Program-made: the position numbers and the translations under genes | NCBI GenBank assembly: GCA_050084515.1 | Contig: CM114271.1 | Location: forward strand, 24,242,001-24,306,000 | Origin: Blasia pusilla | Taxonomy: Eukaryota > Marchantiophyta > Marchantiopsida > Blasiales | DNA: 64,000 bases | Reading direction: 5' to 3' | Shown: in pieces, positions 1 to 10,989 of the stretch | How positions within the stretch are numbered: position 1 is the stretch's first letter | How the letters are laid out: every line of letters begins with the position of its first letter | The notes under the pieces: generated by a model | Database searches by the model: none | The model's input: the letters and a program-made list of their open reading frames with translations, nothing else | What the model was told of the DNA's origin: nothing

Positions 1-439
1 GATACTCCAGTCCATCAAGAGTTTTTGACTATTTTTTGATTTACTAATATTATGTCGACCTATGTGGAGATGAGTGATCCGCATGGACAATTCGTGCCAA
101 CGTGATAGAGGTGGTGATACCAACCTGATGCCCACTCGTAGTCTACATTTGCACGCGGGAGGGTCAACTTGATATTTTAGGAGGTTTTGTCGACCATATA
201 GAGGAATGATGACGGGCATGTCAATATTACCCATTTAGGTCTTATTCCTGCATTTGGCTCTTGTCATTAAGGATGTTGGGTATCGCGAACAACTTTTGTT
301 AGATGGGTGTAGCTAGGACATCGAGTGTAGAATCCTTTTGCGTATAACATGTTTGTGGGTATAGGGCGATTATTTGAGTAGGGATCTTGTGTATGAACCG
401 ACATGATTGTTTAGGTGAGTTAGGATGTGAGGCTCAAGG
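1..439 (+). other. O0 element: 5' leader remnant
   Basis: This stretch resembles the leader of the younger O1 element (about 14.2-14.75 kb) in several blocks, including the segment before gag that mentions a short direct run of 'gtgagccc' text in both. It has no open frame of note. I read it as the untranslated leader of the oldest O-family Gypsy element, whose left end lies outside the window. The similarity was judged by eye. Confidence 0.5.
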
Positions 440-1958
440 TGAGCCCGAGTGTCTGAGTGCGTGAGGCGAGGTTGTTGTTGATTCGTCATGGGATTATTAT
501 TAGTATAGATGAGTTGGTGATGAATGTAGGAGACTCATGATGAGTCTAAAGTGCTTGAGTTTGTTAGAAAGGTTTGTCATCACAACATTCTTCCAAGGTT
601 CATAAGAATGAGGTAGCTTGAGTAGTAGGGGAGGAATTATGCATAGTGGAGTGAGGTATAGAGCATTTTTAAATGAGGAACCATCCATGCTTCCATTTGT
701 GGCTAGATTTTCATCCCGAGACATTAATTCGAATGATAAGATCGTATACAAAGATAATGTAGTGTGGAGAGACATGGACTACATAAGCCATAGAGACATG
801 TGAGATTTCTCAAGTGCAATAGGCACCATCAACTTCCATGATTTCAGCCATGATTTTGACACATGGTGTGATTTCCGTAAGATATAAGTCTTGACGTCGT
901 TTAGGCCATTTATAGCGTAAAAGGGTTTGTTCCAATATTTGGAGGGACTTGTTATGGATGACAATTGTGAGTTTAGATCTTTACACATTGTAGAGATTAA
1001 CACATGGAGAGGATATTGGGTTCTAGGGTTTGTCTCCTCTAGTGGTTGTGAGGCAATGAGGCGTATGATGAGTTAGTAAGAGCGCTGCTACCCACACCAT
1101 CAAACCAAGGACTAGATGGAGATGATGTTACAGATGATACTGAAGTGGCAAAGACCACTAGTAGTAGAAGGCCACCTAGTTTCAATGGGACTGTGGAGTT
1201 TTTCTCAAAGTTGGGGAGGAACTACTATGATTTGCAGATCGATTAGTTGAGGATTTTTAGCGGAGATTGGGTGAGAGATTATTGGAAACATTCACTCTTA
1301 TGAAATGGCCGATCATTGCTACTCATGGAATGATAGAGGCACAAGAAATTTATTATTGGTACGAGATTTTGGATTGAGAGTTACAGAGGAGAGTTTGGGA
1401 TGTGATATTGTTGCAGACCATGAAGCCTACATTGAATGTGGTCTTTGAGTTATGACAATGGACTGAGCTACACATAAATGAGGAGGATGAGGATGAAGTT
1501 GTGATCAGAAGATTCCCATTAAGTCTGACAAATCCATAAATGCCAATAGCCTCACAAGTGCCCTACTGTGCATAAGTACCACAAGAGAGAGTTGGTGTGC
1601 CGAGACAATAGATTCGGTATCATGAGCCCAGGTCCCATGAGGCAATGCCATATAAAGACATATATTGGCCATGTTTTATCTATTGGACAAAGGGTGGATC
1701 TCACAGACACAAGGACTGTAGATAGCATGTTGGAGTGGAAAGACGGCCTCAAATTGCTCATGAGCCACCTCAAATGGCATCACCACAGTGCGATCATTAT
1801 TATAGGTATGGTTATACAAAAGATAAATGTTTTGCGCCTCAATATGAGATATGCCTAGAGGTAGTCCAAGGGCCAAGGGGAGGTAGAGTTGATGAAGGTA
1901 GAGGAGGTTTTGCTCCTTGATGATGAAGCTCCACCAAGTGCCAGAGGGGAATGGGGAT
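440..1958 (+). pseudogene. O0 gag pseudogene (Ty3/Gypsy O family)
   Basis: Gag makes the particle of the retroelement and binds its RNA. The sequence runs parallel to the O1 gag at 14.75-16.27 kb: the same 'gggagactc atgatgagtct' leader block, then the region coding for the conserved 'FDTWCDF' segment (about 835-885), the 'RRPPSF' segment (about 1168-1190) and a glycine/arginine-rich tail (about 1860-1925). It is broken by many stops and small indels in all frames, several of which look like C-to-T or G-to-A changes. The zinc knuckles are degraded. It is the most decayed of the O copies in this window. Confidence 0.75.
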
Positions 1959-2140
1959 GTTGTGTGGACTTGGTGTATACATATGAGTATCTTTTTATGT
2001 GTGTATAGATCTAGACATGTGTTCAAAAGACTGAGAGTGTTTGTTAGCAATGTGTGGATGTGAACAATAATATAGATTGTATAGCAATGTGTATGTGCAT
2101 AATAAACGTAGATTGAAGGCCTTATCCCTAAGTGCATGGC
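1959..2140 (+). repeat. LTR-end-like fragment of the O/solo-LTR family
   Basis: This segment contains 'gaacaataatatagattg' followed by 'tagcaatgtgtatgtgc', which resembles the terminal part of the solo LTR (46.65-47.28 kb), the end of O1 (43.2-43.27 kb) and the end of O0 (45.12-45.18 kb). It follows directly on the O0 gag relic, so O0's protease and methyltransferase regions are missing here. The cause may be deletion or insertion of another element. Confidence 0.45.
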
Positions 2141-2218
2141 ATGAATTTACGTGGGGACTCCACATGAGCTGATCCCAATGGTGTCCATAAGAGCTAATCC
2201 CAAGATCAGCCTATGTGA

Positions 2219-2461
2219 GCCTGTGCGGGCGTGAGCGAATGGGGGCCCAACTCGCCTTGCGGGCCCGACGTGGGCCACGTGCACGCTTTATGCAAGCTAC
2301 AAAATGGGTGTAGGCTGGCCGAGGCCGGGTCTACGTGATGAGCTTCGTGCGCTTAGAGGCAGGCTCAAGTGCGGGCTGCGAGTACACGGGCCACACAGAC
2401 GTGTCTGTCCTAGGGACGGACATAAGTCTGCGGGCACGTACTTTGTCCATGCGCAACCTTG
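2219..2461 (-). mobile_element. Mutator-like miniature element, GC-rich type, partial
   Basis: The right end reads 'ctttgtccatgcgcaacctt', the inverted form of the 'AAGGTTGCA...GGACAAAG' terminus shared by the miniature elements in this window. The interior is GC-rich ('cgggcccgacgtgggccac') like the long copy at 60.25-61.42 kb. The left end could not be placed. It abuts the next copy at 2489. Confidence 0.5.
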
Positions 2462-2488
2462 TTGCCAGACCCATCTCGCATCTAGGAC

Positions 2489-2783
2489 AAGGTTGCATGT
2501 TGGAAAAGTCCGTGTCCATGGACATATCCATATCCATGGACTTATGTCCGTCCTATGGAAGGACTTTTCGTATGGGCCCCACCTTTCCCTTCTTTCTCAT
2601 TGTGCTTACTTGCCTTCGTGTTCCATACTCCCCCATTTCTTCCTCCCTCCACCTCCACTCCCTCCTCCCTCATTGCTCCTCTCATCCTTGCCTTGCCTTC
2701 CATCATGGACTAAAAGTGTGGGTCCCACCTCTTGAACCCATGTCCGTCCTAAGGAAGGAATTGTCCGTTTTTGTGCAACCATG
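2489..2783 (+). mobile_element. Mutator-like miniature element, CT-rich type
   Basis: The element starts 'AAGGTTGCATGTTGGAAAAG' and ends 'TTTTTGTGCAACCATG', so the GGTTGCA/TGCAACC core is inverted at the two ends. The interior is CT-rich (Pro/Ser/Leu in translation) and matches the copies at 10385, 45400 and 56698. The flanks ATCTAGGAC and ATCTGGGGG agree at six of nine positions, consistent with an old 9-bp target duplication. Open frames inside are low-complexity by-products, not genes. Confidence 0.7.
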
Positions 2784-5756
2784 ATCTGGGGGGGATGCAA
2801 ACGGGAGTTGCGGGATCCGATGCGATTGGCGCAACTGCAGATATCTCTATCTTTCCACACAAAGTGAGGGGACCTCCTATGCTATGTATTTTCCTCTCAA
2901 ATTGAAAAAAAGAAATCCCTCATGAATCCCTTCCCTATAAAAACTTAGATATTTATTTCTTCCCACATAAGATAGAATCTTCCCCTAAGAAGATGTTTGA
3001 GCTAATTCCTACTCTAGTGGATGCGTGTGCCATGCACGGGCTAATGAATAGTAATGATGAGCACCATCGGTACACTCCTTTAGACATACTATGACATGAT
3101 TAACTAATTAGATGGGATATGTGTCACAATAAGAGCCACCCGAACGTCATGCGTCGAACAGGAAGATGTTTGTTGCTAAGAGACACGTCTCTAATAATAA
3201 CATTGATTGCAGAAGGTTTTGCCATGAAGAAATCCTCCATTGAGGGCTTGTTACAACATAGTGCTTAATGTACCCGTCCTCATAAACTCATACTTTAAGT
3301 TTGAATCCATGAGTGAGCTCATTAAAAAATACATAAAGACGCCAAAAAATAGAGGAGGCGATAAATATCAACTTGCGGTCAAATTTTTCTTTACATGAGG
3401 AATGAGAAACCATGTCTAAAATGTAAGGGGGAATGCCCCCTTTTTCTTTTAGGGGCGGTTGTGATCTTTGGGTACTTGACTCTTGGAGTCTCCCTCTTTT
3501 GTTTTTCGATTGGTTTTCCATCATGCATTTTTATTGAGGTACATCAATTCTCTCTAAAAACTATTTACGCCCTCCCTATTTTTAAGTGGGGTCATAAATA
3601 GAAAAAAGAAACTATAGTTCTTTGGATATGTTCTACTCAAGGACCCGATTGCTGTATAGTAGCTCTTACACTGTACGTTATAATGGACGCAGTATGCGGA
3701 GCGCGGGAGTGCCATGCACTGGACTATCATATCCCTATATTCCTGGACCACAGTCGATGCGCGGTCTGTCAGGTTTGACCGAGGTAGGATGGCAATATAT
3801 TCGATATTTAAATTCTCTTTTTAGATCTGAATATAAAAGTTCCTCTTTATTACTTTTTAAATACCAGAAACTCTTTTAAAAGAAAGTCATGAATATCGAG
3901 GGTGAAAGCGAGAAATGTTATCTCAATCCGAGGCACTAGGTTACTTTTGGGTTTAATACGGAGAATTTTTGGCCCGAAGATATGTGGTCATTGGGTGTCC
4001 CATATGGGTGGGTTTAATGCCAGTAAAATACGTAGGACTTTCTCATAAATGAAATGGAATTTCCTTCAAATTTTTAAAAAAGATAAATCTTCAAAATTTG
4101 GAACGTTCCTCTCAAGAAAACAACATATAATCCGGTGTGCGACCTTTTCCTTGAGAAGGGTAGCGGGGAGAAGAAAGTAATACGTGTAGAGGACAGGTGG
4201 ATACTCTACATGGTCGAGGAAAAAAAAGCAATGAGAATTTGTAGGGCGATAAAAATGGAAAAAAGGAAACTTTGCCCAAATCAATCATGTTGGATTAGGG
4301 ATAGTAAACTTTGGTGACTTTCCCTACAGATTTTTATGGATTATAGTCCTAGGTAATGTCAACTATTTTATGCATTTTATTTATTTTAAGGTGGAAATTT
4401 TTGCTCATGGAAATCCACTTTATTTTCCTTTTGTACTGAAATTTAACCCTACATTTTTTTCTTGCAATTAATTTTTTTCCAAAAGAGGACAAAGAAAGTC
4501 AATGGCCCAAAGCAAGAATGAGTTCGAAATTTCAAGAAAAGAATTTAAAATAATTTTACTTCCATGAATCTCTAAAAAATTATGCTATACTATACTCACT
4601 CTTTTCACTCTTTATTTATGACATATTTTATTTCCTAAAAGAAATAAAAATATTTCACAAATATTTTGAATGGAAATACCAAACAGCCTACCTCTTCCCG
4701 ATGTCACACGCTCTTATATTAAAAAGCAGGGAGGGGACATACGTGGAGCATGTCACACGACACGACTATGATTGTGTCGCATGACATTTTAACCCCCAAA
4801 GTCCGAACTCGTTTTGGGCATTTTTCAGAGGATGACGAGGGATATCACCAGCAAGGTGTTGGTTACAAGAACAACCCAGCCACCGCCGATTTCCAGCCGC
4901 GCGAACGCACCTGTTGCTACAGTAGTTACTCTTCTGTATGACATTTCCAGCGCGCCTGGAGCGGTGGACGGCGCTAGAATCGGCGGATCTAACGATATTT
5001 TTTAAATATTTTTTTAAATGATTTAAATAATGAAATGGTGCAGTTGTACCGCTGCTGCTGTAGGGAATACGACCAGGAGTCTGGAGAGCCCTAGAGAGAG
5101 TCTGGGGACAGAGAGAGTTTGACCAGAGTTAGGGAAATGGACCGTCGTTGGTTGGTCGTGCACAACTCTGTACTACTGCCTGCAGCGATCGAAGGGGATG
5201 CAGATTCCGTTCGGTGACATCTGGCTTACAGAGTACCTTAGTCGCGGTGTCATAAGCGGACTGAGCACACTACTTTTAGCGTATTTTTTACTAGCGATTA
5301 ACATAAGATCATTAACGGTCTAGCACAATTTTATTAACGGTTAAGATTTTTTTTCATGTCAAAGCAAAGTAGAAAGTATGAGAAAAATAATGGTGGGAAC
5401 CCATCGGAAATACAAAGGAGGGGATTCCAAGAATAGAGTACACAAAGTCATAATCGACCCGAAAAAAAAGGGGCATCTAATATGCGAAACTCATAATTGG
5501 TGCGGAAAAAGAAAAGGGGCCTCCCTTGCGGGCTAAAAAACATAGACAATACTCGCTATGCTTAGAGAGACATGACTACCACTAAGAGGGTCTCTAACGT
5601 CGGGGTCTCCCACAACTTTAGCCCGCCGCAAAACCCAATAGCTTGGGAACGCACCGTGATGCAATATAGGGTTAGATAATCTTAATAACGCTACTCCATA
5701 AACCACCTACGTCATATTATTATGACTCCTTCCACATCTAAGTCGGAACCATCAAT
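2784..5756. other. Non-coding, no recognised gene
   Basis: This AT-rich stretch holds only short open frames (60-85 codons) without recognisable domains. It includes a GC-richer patch near 4860-5000 and a Helitron-like end near 3014-3040, listed separately. Nothing else could be identified. Confidence 0.5.
3014..3040 (-). mobile_element. Helitron-like 3' terminus
   Basis: Read on the minus strand this is a short hairpin, GTGC-ATG-GCAC, followed by about ten bases and ending CTAG. That is the usual layout of a Helitron 3' end (hairpin then CTRR). Four other sites in the window (10866, 49831, 63601, 63820) have the same or a weaker form of the pattern. The matching 5' end was not found. Confidence 0.35.
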
Positions 5757-5933
5757 CTTCAATGAGGAGAACCGTATGCCGATAAGATTAATCTACGGTT
5801 CTCCTCAGCAATTTTCAATGAGGAGAACCGTAGATTGATGGTTCCGTAAAATGATGAATTTTCAATGAGGAGAACCGTAGAATGATGAACCCCATCAATC
5901 TACGGTTCTCCTCAGCAATTTTCAACTCAAAAA
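5757..5933. repeat. Cluster of short direct and inverted repeats
   Basis: The block 'AATGAGGAGAACCGTA' occurs three times forward (about 5761, 5817, 5865), and its reverse complement 'TACGGTTCTCCTC' occurs twice (about 5794, 5900). Each inverted copy is followed by 'AGCAATTTTCAA'. The RNA or single strand could fold into alternative hairpins with arms of about 20 bases. No coding potential is visible. It may be a foldback element or a product of repeated hairpin slippage. Confidence 0.75.
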
Positions 5934-6905
5934 AATATGTTTTGTTCAAATGAAAAGTAGGGTATTTCTTTTTTCATACCAAGGTTCTATCTCGTGGGGC
6001 TCAAAACAACTTTGTGATGGTGCTCCAATTTTCAAATGAAAAATGTAAATTTTCAAATGATTTCTCATATCAAGGCCTTAACATTCGAGCTCAAAACCAG
6101 TTTATGACTTTTTGGCTTTAGGTTATAACTCCATTTTCATCAAAAAATTTTAGGAAGAGAAAAATCACTACAATAAATTAGTGTACCAAGTTCCATTTGA
6201 AAATCATTTTCTTTTCTCAAATAAAAAATATTTAACTGATTTATCATAAGATCTAGAAGTTCTTATCACGCGAGTTCAAAATAACCTTCTTGTAAATGAG
6301 TATACCAAGTTTTAGCTCAAGATTGTAGTTTTGGTCAAAAAAATGGACATCACCTTTTTCTTTACATGATTTTATGGTGCGGGTCCCAAAAATCCCCTTT
6401 TGATTTTAGAACTTTGGGTCATAGCTCCATTTTGATTGAAAGTCTATAGGGAGGTAACATACAACACCATCAAGTAGTGTACTAAGTTTCACATCAAGAT
6501 CATATTTTGGAAAATGAAAAATGAACACCACCTCTTTTTGAACTTAGCATGTCTTATAAAACAAGTCTCAAATTAAAATAATCTTGTGATTTTTGGGTTT
6601 TGGATAGTGCCATAGAGGTACTATACACTCCCATAAAAAACTCTATCAAGTTTCAAGTCAAGATCATATTTGGGGTTAAAATGAAAACTAGACACCATCT
6701 TTTTCTTTACTAGGTCTTATGGTGCGGGTCTCAAAATGACATTGTGATTTTTGAGCCTTGCATTGAAGCCCCATTTTCCTTGAAACTTGTTGGGAAGTAC
6801 CATACACCCCTATAAAGTAGTGACTAAGTTTTGGTTCAAGATCATATTTGGGGTTAAAATGAAAATTGGACATTTGTTTTCTCATGAGTTCTTATCTCAC
6901 AGGTC
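5934..6905. repeat. Degenerate tandem repeat, unit roughly 170-180 bp
   Basis: Similar phrases recur in order: 'ccaagtt...tcaagatcatatttgg', 'gaaaa..gacaccatctttttctttac', 'cttatggtgcgggtctcaaaa' and 'atagctccattttgattgaa'. The 'caagttt' mark appears near 6188, 6307, 6481, 6647 and 6826. The later spacings are 166-179 bases and the first is shorter (about 119). Units have diverged strongly. It looks like an old satellite-type array or an internally amplified transposon segment. No ORF is supported. Confidence 0.65.
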
Positions 6906-8060
6906 AAAAGGTGATGTATGTAAATCTTGCTCTTGGCACTTGTAGGGAGGGGTATGGGTGGGGAGTGGACGGGAGGGGGGCGTTAGAGTGGAAGGGGTTT
7001 GGACTATTGTAAGGTTTGGAGCAGTGGGGGTACACAGGTGTAAGGAAGGAGGAAGATGAAAGGGTACAGGAATGGGTTGGCGGGGTGTGAGAAGTGTGCG
7101 AGAGAGTGTGTAGGTGTGCACGTTGGGTGTTCATGGATCTAAGATTGGAGCTTAGGGTGAGATGTGTGAAAATTTTCCCACATGGCCAAGTTCATCCCTA
7201 AGACAAACATAAGCGTGCAGACACAAATGTTTTTTACGTGCAACCTTATTTGAGATGGATTAAATGAGCCCGAGATAGCAAGGAGTGTTACGTTATCACC
7301 CTTGGATATCATGCTGATTATGTGAAATTTTTTGGAGGAGAGTGTGAGACTCTTGGATCTTTCTAGAGGGATTAACAATGGGTTAGCTATTGTGTTGTAA
7401 GTATACCTTCACATACATAAGTACTTGTATGTGAAGCAAGATAAGAGTGAGAGGTGACTGTCACTTTGACATGTAGCTAGCTCAATCAAGGCTAAAAATT
7501 CCAAATAACTTATTAGTAGTATTATTTCAAGGTTATATTAACATATATCCTTTCCTAAGGACATCTCATTACTTAGAGTGTGGGATCTAAAGAAGATGGA
7601 TGCCATTCATTTAGTATTTGCAAGGTGGCCATGTTAGGATCAATCAAATGCTAGATGAGGGGATGCCTTGGGAGATCCCAAATGTAGGTTACTTTGGGAG
7701 ATGGTGCATATCTTGCAAGATTTTTAGGAACATAAGGCTTTTTCTCCAACATAAATTTTGGAAAAACGTATCATTTTTGGATGACTCTTGGACACAAGTG
7801 CTAATACGTGCACACTAGATTTGCGTGTGGATCAGATCGGAAATATTTTTGGATGTAGCAAGTGTGGGCTAGGAAACTTGATGCTACATGATATGTTAAG
7901 GAGGTCATATGTGAGAGTGCAATAAACTTGCCAATTATTAACGAAGTCTACTCTAGTTTCTAGGTGTTAATCATTGGAAATACAACACGATGAATGACCT
8001 TCTTTAAAAAGGTTGCATAGAAAATAGTATTATCCATCCATGGGACGGAAATTACCCACA
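6906..8060. other. Non-coding, with one miniature-element end
   Basis: No gene is recognised. Around 7190-7245 there is 'agacaaacataagcgtgcag' followed by 'tttacgtgcaacctta', which matches the right terminus of the GC-rich miniature elements. Around 7620-7810 a 66-codon frame (+) has a tryptophan-rich stretch ('KFWKNVSFLDDSW') vaguely reminiscent of plant LINE pol tails. This is too weak to call. Confidence 0.4.
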
Positions 8061-8417
8061 AGACCCGTGCCCATTTTTTTCAATACCCGAGTCGCCCGCG
8101 CATCCTTGGACTAGTGGAGGTGGGAAAGGATCAAAAAAGTGTGTGTGCTATGGATCCGCACTTGGCCCGCACCAAGCCTATGTGTAGCCCGCACGAAGCT
8201 TGCCTCATGCAGGCTTGATGTAGGCCTCTACAATCGAGCTACAAAATGATTGGCACAAACGAGTGGCGGATCGTTGGATTAGGGTGTAGGTGAGCCAAGC
8301 CCAAATCTATATTATAGGCATGACGTGCCTAGATGTGGGTGGTGGGAACTCGTGCTTATTTTTTCCTAGGGATAGACATACGTCCGTAGACACAAACTTT
8401 ATTTTTGTGTAACCTTT
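8061..8417 (-). mobile_element. Mutator-like miniature element, GC-rich type, degraded
   Basis: The interior repeats 'cccgcac' words and shares 'gcaagctacaaaatg'-like and 'cgtgcctaga' segments with 2219-2461. The right end 'cacaaactttatttttgtgtaacctt' is a decayed form of the family terminus. The left end is unclear. It lies next to the CT-rich copy at 8543. Confidence 0.45.
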
Positions 8418-8542
8418 CCCTTCAACAATGGCCAATGGGATAGGTACGTCGTAGGCAACGCTACCCATGTTGATGAGTTTCCTACCTCTCATTTGTACAA
8501 GGAAGGCAAACCATGCTTGATTTGGGTTGATCATGCACAATA

Positions 8543-8832
8543 AAGGTTGCATATGGAAAATTTTCATGTCCACATCCATGTCTGTGGACTTACATCCGTC
8601 CTATAGAAGGACTTATCCATATAGACCCCACCTTCCCCTTCGTTCTTATTCCTACTCTTGCCCAAATGTTCCATACTTTCCCATTTCTTCCTCCCTGCAC
8701 CCCCACTTTCTTCTCCCTCATTATCCCACTGGCCCTTGCCCTACCTTCCATCATGAACTATAAGTGTGGGCCTCACATCTTGCAATCCATGTTTATCCTA
8801 GGGAAGGATTTTTTTGTTTTTTTGCAACCATG
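8543..8832 (+). mobile_element. Mutator-like miniature element, CT-rich type
   Basis: The element starts 'AAGGTTGCATATGG' and ends 'TTTTTTTGCAACCATG'. The interior matches the other CT-rich copies. The 9-base flanks TGCACAATA and CGCATAATG agree at six positions, and the three differences are all transitions, as expected for an old 9-bp target duplication. Confidence 0.7.
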
Positions 8833-8919
8833 CGCATAATGGTTGGTGGATCTGAACACCAATTAGTGTGAGTGTGAAATAGGATTTTATACAAGTATGA
8901 CAATTTTCCCATGAGTATC

Positions 8920-9530
8920 TAAGGCATCTTGAGATCACTCTTTAGAGACTCTTTAGGTAAGAAAATGATCATGAAATGCTTGAAAAGTTGACATGGATTT
9001 TAAGTCCGCATAGTTTGGCAATTTTGGATGCAATCCATACATATCATTGCTCAAGCACTTATTTTGGGAATCTATCTTCACATGAAGGAATTTTTGTACT
9101 AATGGTGGTTCTTACCGCTTGGATTTAAAGAAAATTTTGAAGAGTTTTGGATATATAAGATCTTACTAGGTTTGGATTTTGCTAAGTGTTCCATGGATAA
9201 CATCATACTCTTCAATACCATGATTAAGGAGCATGAGCAAAATTGAACAAAATTGTTTTCAAAATTTTCAATTACATAAGTACGTTGAAGATGCATTTAG
9301 AAAAGTGCAAGTTCTTCCATGATTAGATTGAATACTTTGATCACATTATCCTCCCAAGTTGACTAGTTTGGTGTTTAGCAGATGAAGGTATAGGCTATCT
9401 CAAGCATTCCAAGCAATATGGATACGAATCGAGTTTGTGCATTTATGGGATAGGTTAAATTTTATCGACCGTATATTAAGGGATTCAACACAATTGTAAA
9501 ATAATCTCAACTTTTCCACAGTTTTTTGAA
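8920..9530 (+). pseudogene. O0 reverse transcriptase relic
   Basis: The order of blocks follows the O1 reverse transcriptase (30.2-30.75 kb). 'ttaccgcttggatttaaaga' corresponds to the LPFGLKN motif, the stretch near 9170-9230 to the YIDDIL region, and 'aagtgcaagttcttccatga' to the GKCRFFHE segment. The stretch near 9380-9480 corresponds to the segment with 'FYQSYVKGF' in O1. Stops and frame changes occur throughout, so no enzyme can be made. It belongs to the oldest O copy, which also hosts the miniature elements at 8543 and 10385. Confidence 0.7.
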
Positions 9531-9830
9531 GGAGGAAAAAATTTGGGAATGTCCTTTCCAACTACACATAGATTAAAGTGTATTGGGATGTTGGAGTAGT
9601 GCTTACTTGGCATGATGATGAGGATAGAGAGTTTGTATTGGCTTATAAGCTAGCCACTCAACAAATATTACATAGAAAAATTACAACTCATATGAGAGAT
9701 AAAGCTTAGTTGTAGTGTGGATCGATCATGGCATATTTAAGGTGTAACTTGTTCAACATCCCCTTTGCTCTCATTAATGGTCACCGACCACTAAATTAGT
9801 TGATGTAGAAAAGCTCCAAGGAATCTTTCC
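9531..9830 (+). pseudogene. O0 RNase H relic
   Basis: The sequence is collinear with O1's RNase H (30.8-31.08 kb): 'gggatgttggagtagtgctt' parallels the GLGAVL motif, 'tatgagagataaagcttag' the YEGECLA segment, and 'attaatggtcaccgaccact' the ITDHHPL segment. All frames are interrupted. RNase H normally degrades the RNA of the RNA/DNA hybrid during reverse transcription. Confidence 0.65.
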
Positions 9831-10375
9831 ATATAGGCTCTATTATTAAAAGATTATGATTTATAGATGGTATATTGACTTAAAATACTTAACCAAAATG
9901 CGTTTGGTTTGAGTCATAACCCATGCCCCAATCAACAAGATGCAATTGGAGCTTGTCAACATGATGAGAGGTACCAGGATATAGTGCTTTGATAACATGC
10001 ATCTTCATGTTTTAGGTTTTTGGCCATAGAGGGCCATGTAGCATTGACCTCAACATCGAGATCAAATGGAGAGTCCTTCAATCTGTAGGCGGATGAGGAG
10101 GCACCATATGGCCAAGATATCCATGAGGATGGGGATGATCTTTGAGTACCTACACACTTGCAACATAGTTAGTATAAAGGATATAAAAGGGTGGGATTGG
10201 ATATTATAGCATCTATATAGATGAGGTGGGAGGGGAGTCAGAGATATGTATTCTACAAGTTTGGCAGGATGACACGGTACTAGTGGTGATTCATCCTTTG
10301 CAAAGAGCATGATTGGTTTAATATGCCCACAACTCCCAAAATAAGTTGGGGAATTGTGGAGTCAAGTGGACATAT
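9831..10375 (+). pseudogene. O0 RNase H-integrase linker relic
   Basis: Blocks such as 'gtttgagtcataacccatgc' and 'ccaagatatccatgaggatg' parallel O1 at about 31190 and 31400, between RNase H and the integrase zinc finger. The integrase HHCC region is not evident before the miniature element at 10385. No open frame remains. Confidence 0.55.
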
Positions 10376-10384
10376 ATTTTGCTC

Positions 10385-10695
10385 AAGGTTGCATGTGGAC
10401 AAAGTCCGTGTCCATGGACTTATGTCCGTCCTATGGAAGGATTTGTCCATATGGGCCCCACCTTTCCCTTCTTTCTCATTCTGCTTACTTGCCTTCGTGT
10501 TCCATACTCCCCCATTTCTTCCTCCCTCCACCTCCACTCCCTCCTCCCTTATTTCTCCTCTCACCCTTGCCTTGCCTTCCACCATGGACTAAAAGTGTGG
10601 GTCCCACCTCTTGGAATCCATGTCCGTGGACGTGTCTAGACTTGTTCGTCCATATCCGTCCTAAAGAAGGACTTGTCCATTTTTTTGCAACCATG
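10385..10695 (+). mobile_element. Mutator-like miniature element with perfect 9-bp target duplication
   Basis: The element starts 'AAGGTTGCATGTGGACAAAG' and ends 'TTTTTTTGCAACCATG', with imperfect terminal inverted repeats (GGTTGCA...GGACAA / TTGTCC...TGCAACC). It is flanked by identical ATTTTGCTC at 10376-10384 and 10696-10704. A 9-bp target duplication is the hallmark of Mutator-type transposition. At 311 bp it codes for nothing and would need a transposase supplied elsewhere. The long low-complexity open frames inside are by-products of its CT-rich sequence. It is inserted in the O0 relic. Confidence 0.88.
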
Positions 10696-10713
10696 ATTTT
10701 GCTCCATGTACAA

Positions 10714-10895
10714 TCTATATTATTATTAGAGTTCTTGGTTTGCAGACACCTCTCTATCTGACATGTGGCAACTAGGCAATAAGAAAATGTTTCCCATATT
10801 ACGGGTAGCAAGAAAAATATTTGAATTTGCATGCAGCATTATTAGTCACTTCAAACACCTTTTTATTTCCCGTGCATAGCACGGACACCTTACTA
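10714..10895 (+). mobile_element. Small Helitron-like element
   Basis: The element begins 'TCTATATTATTATTAGAG', like plant Helitron 5' ends. It ends with a hairpin CCGTGC-ATA-GCACGG (10870-10884) followed by 'ACACCTTACTA'. The 3' tail is close to, but not exactly, the CTRR consensus. It is about 180 bp, so non-autonomous. It sits ten bases after the target duplication of the preceding miniature element. Confidence 0.45.
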
Positions 10896-10989
10896 CTATT
10901 GATGATGGGGCATGCATACAGACATGAATTAATTTTTCACCAAGTGCATGGTATGTGATGGAGTATAATTATCTTTAAATGCTTTGACT

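Noticed and set aside
5757-5933. CRISPR-like array
   Set aside because: The repeats alternate in orientation, spacers are irregular and the window is clearly eukaryotic.
7618-7818. LINE reverse transcriptase tail
   Set aside because: Only one short tryptophan-rich stretch resembles it; there is no RT motif nearby.
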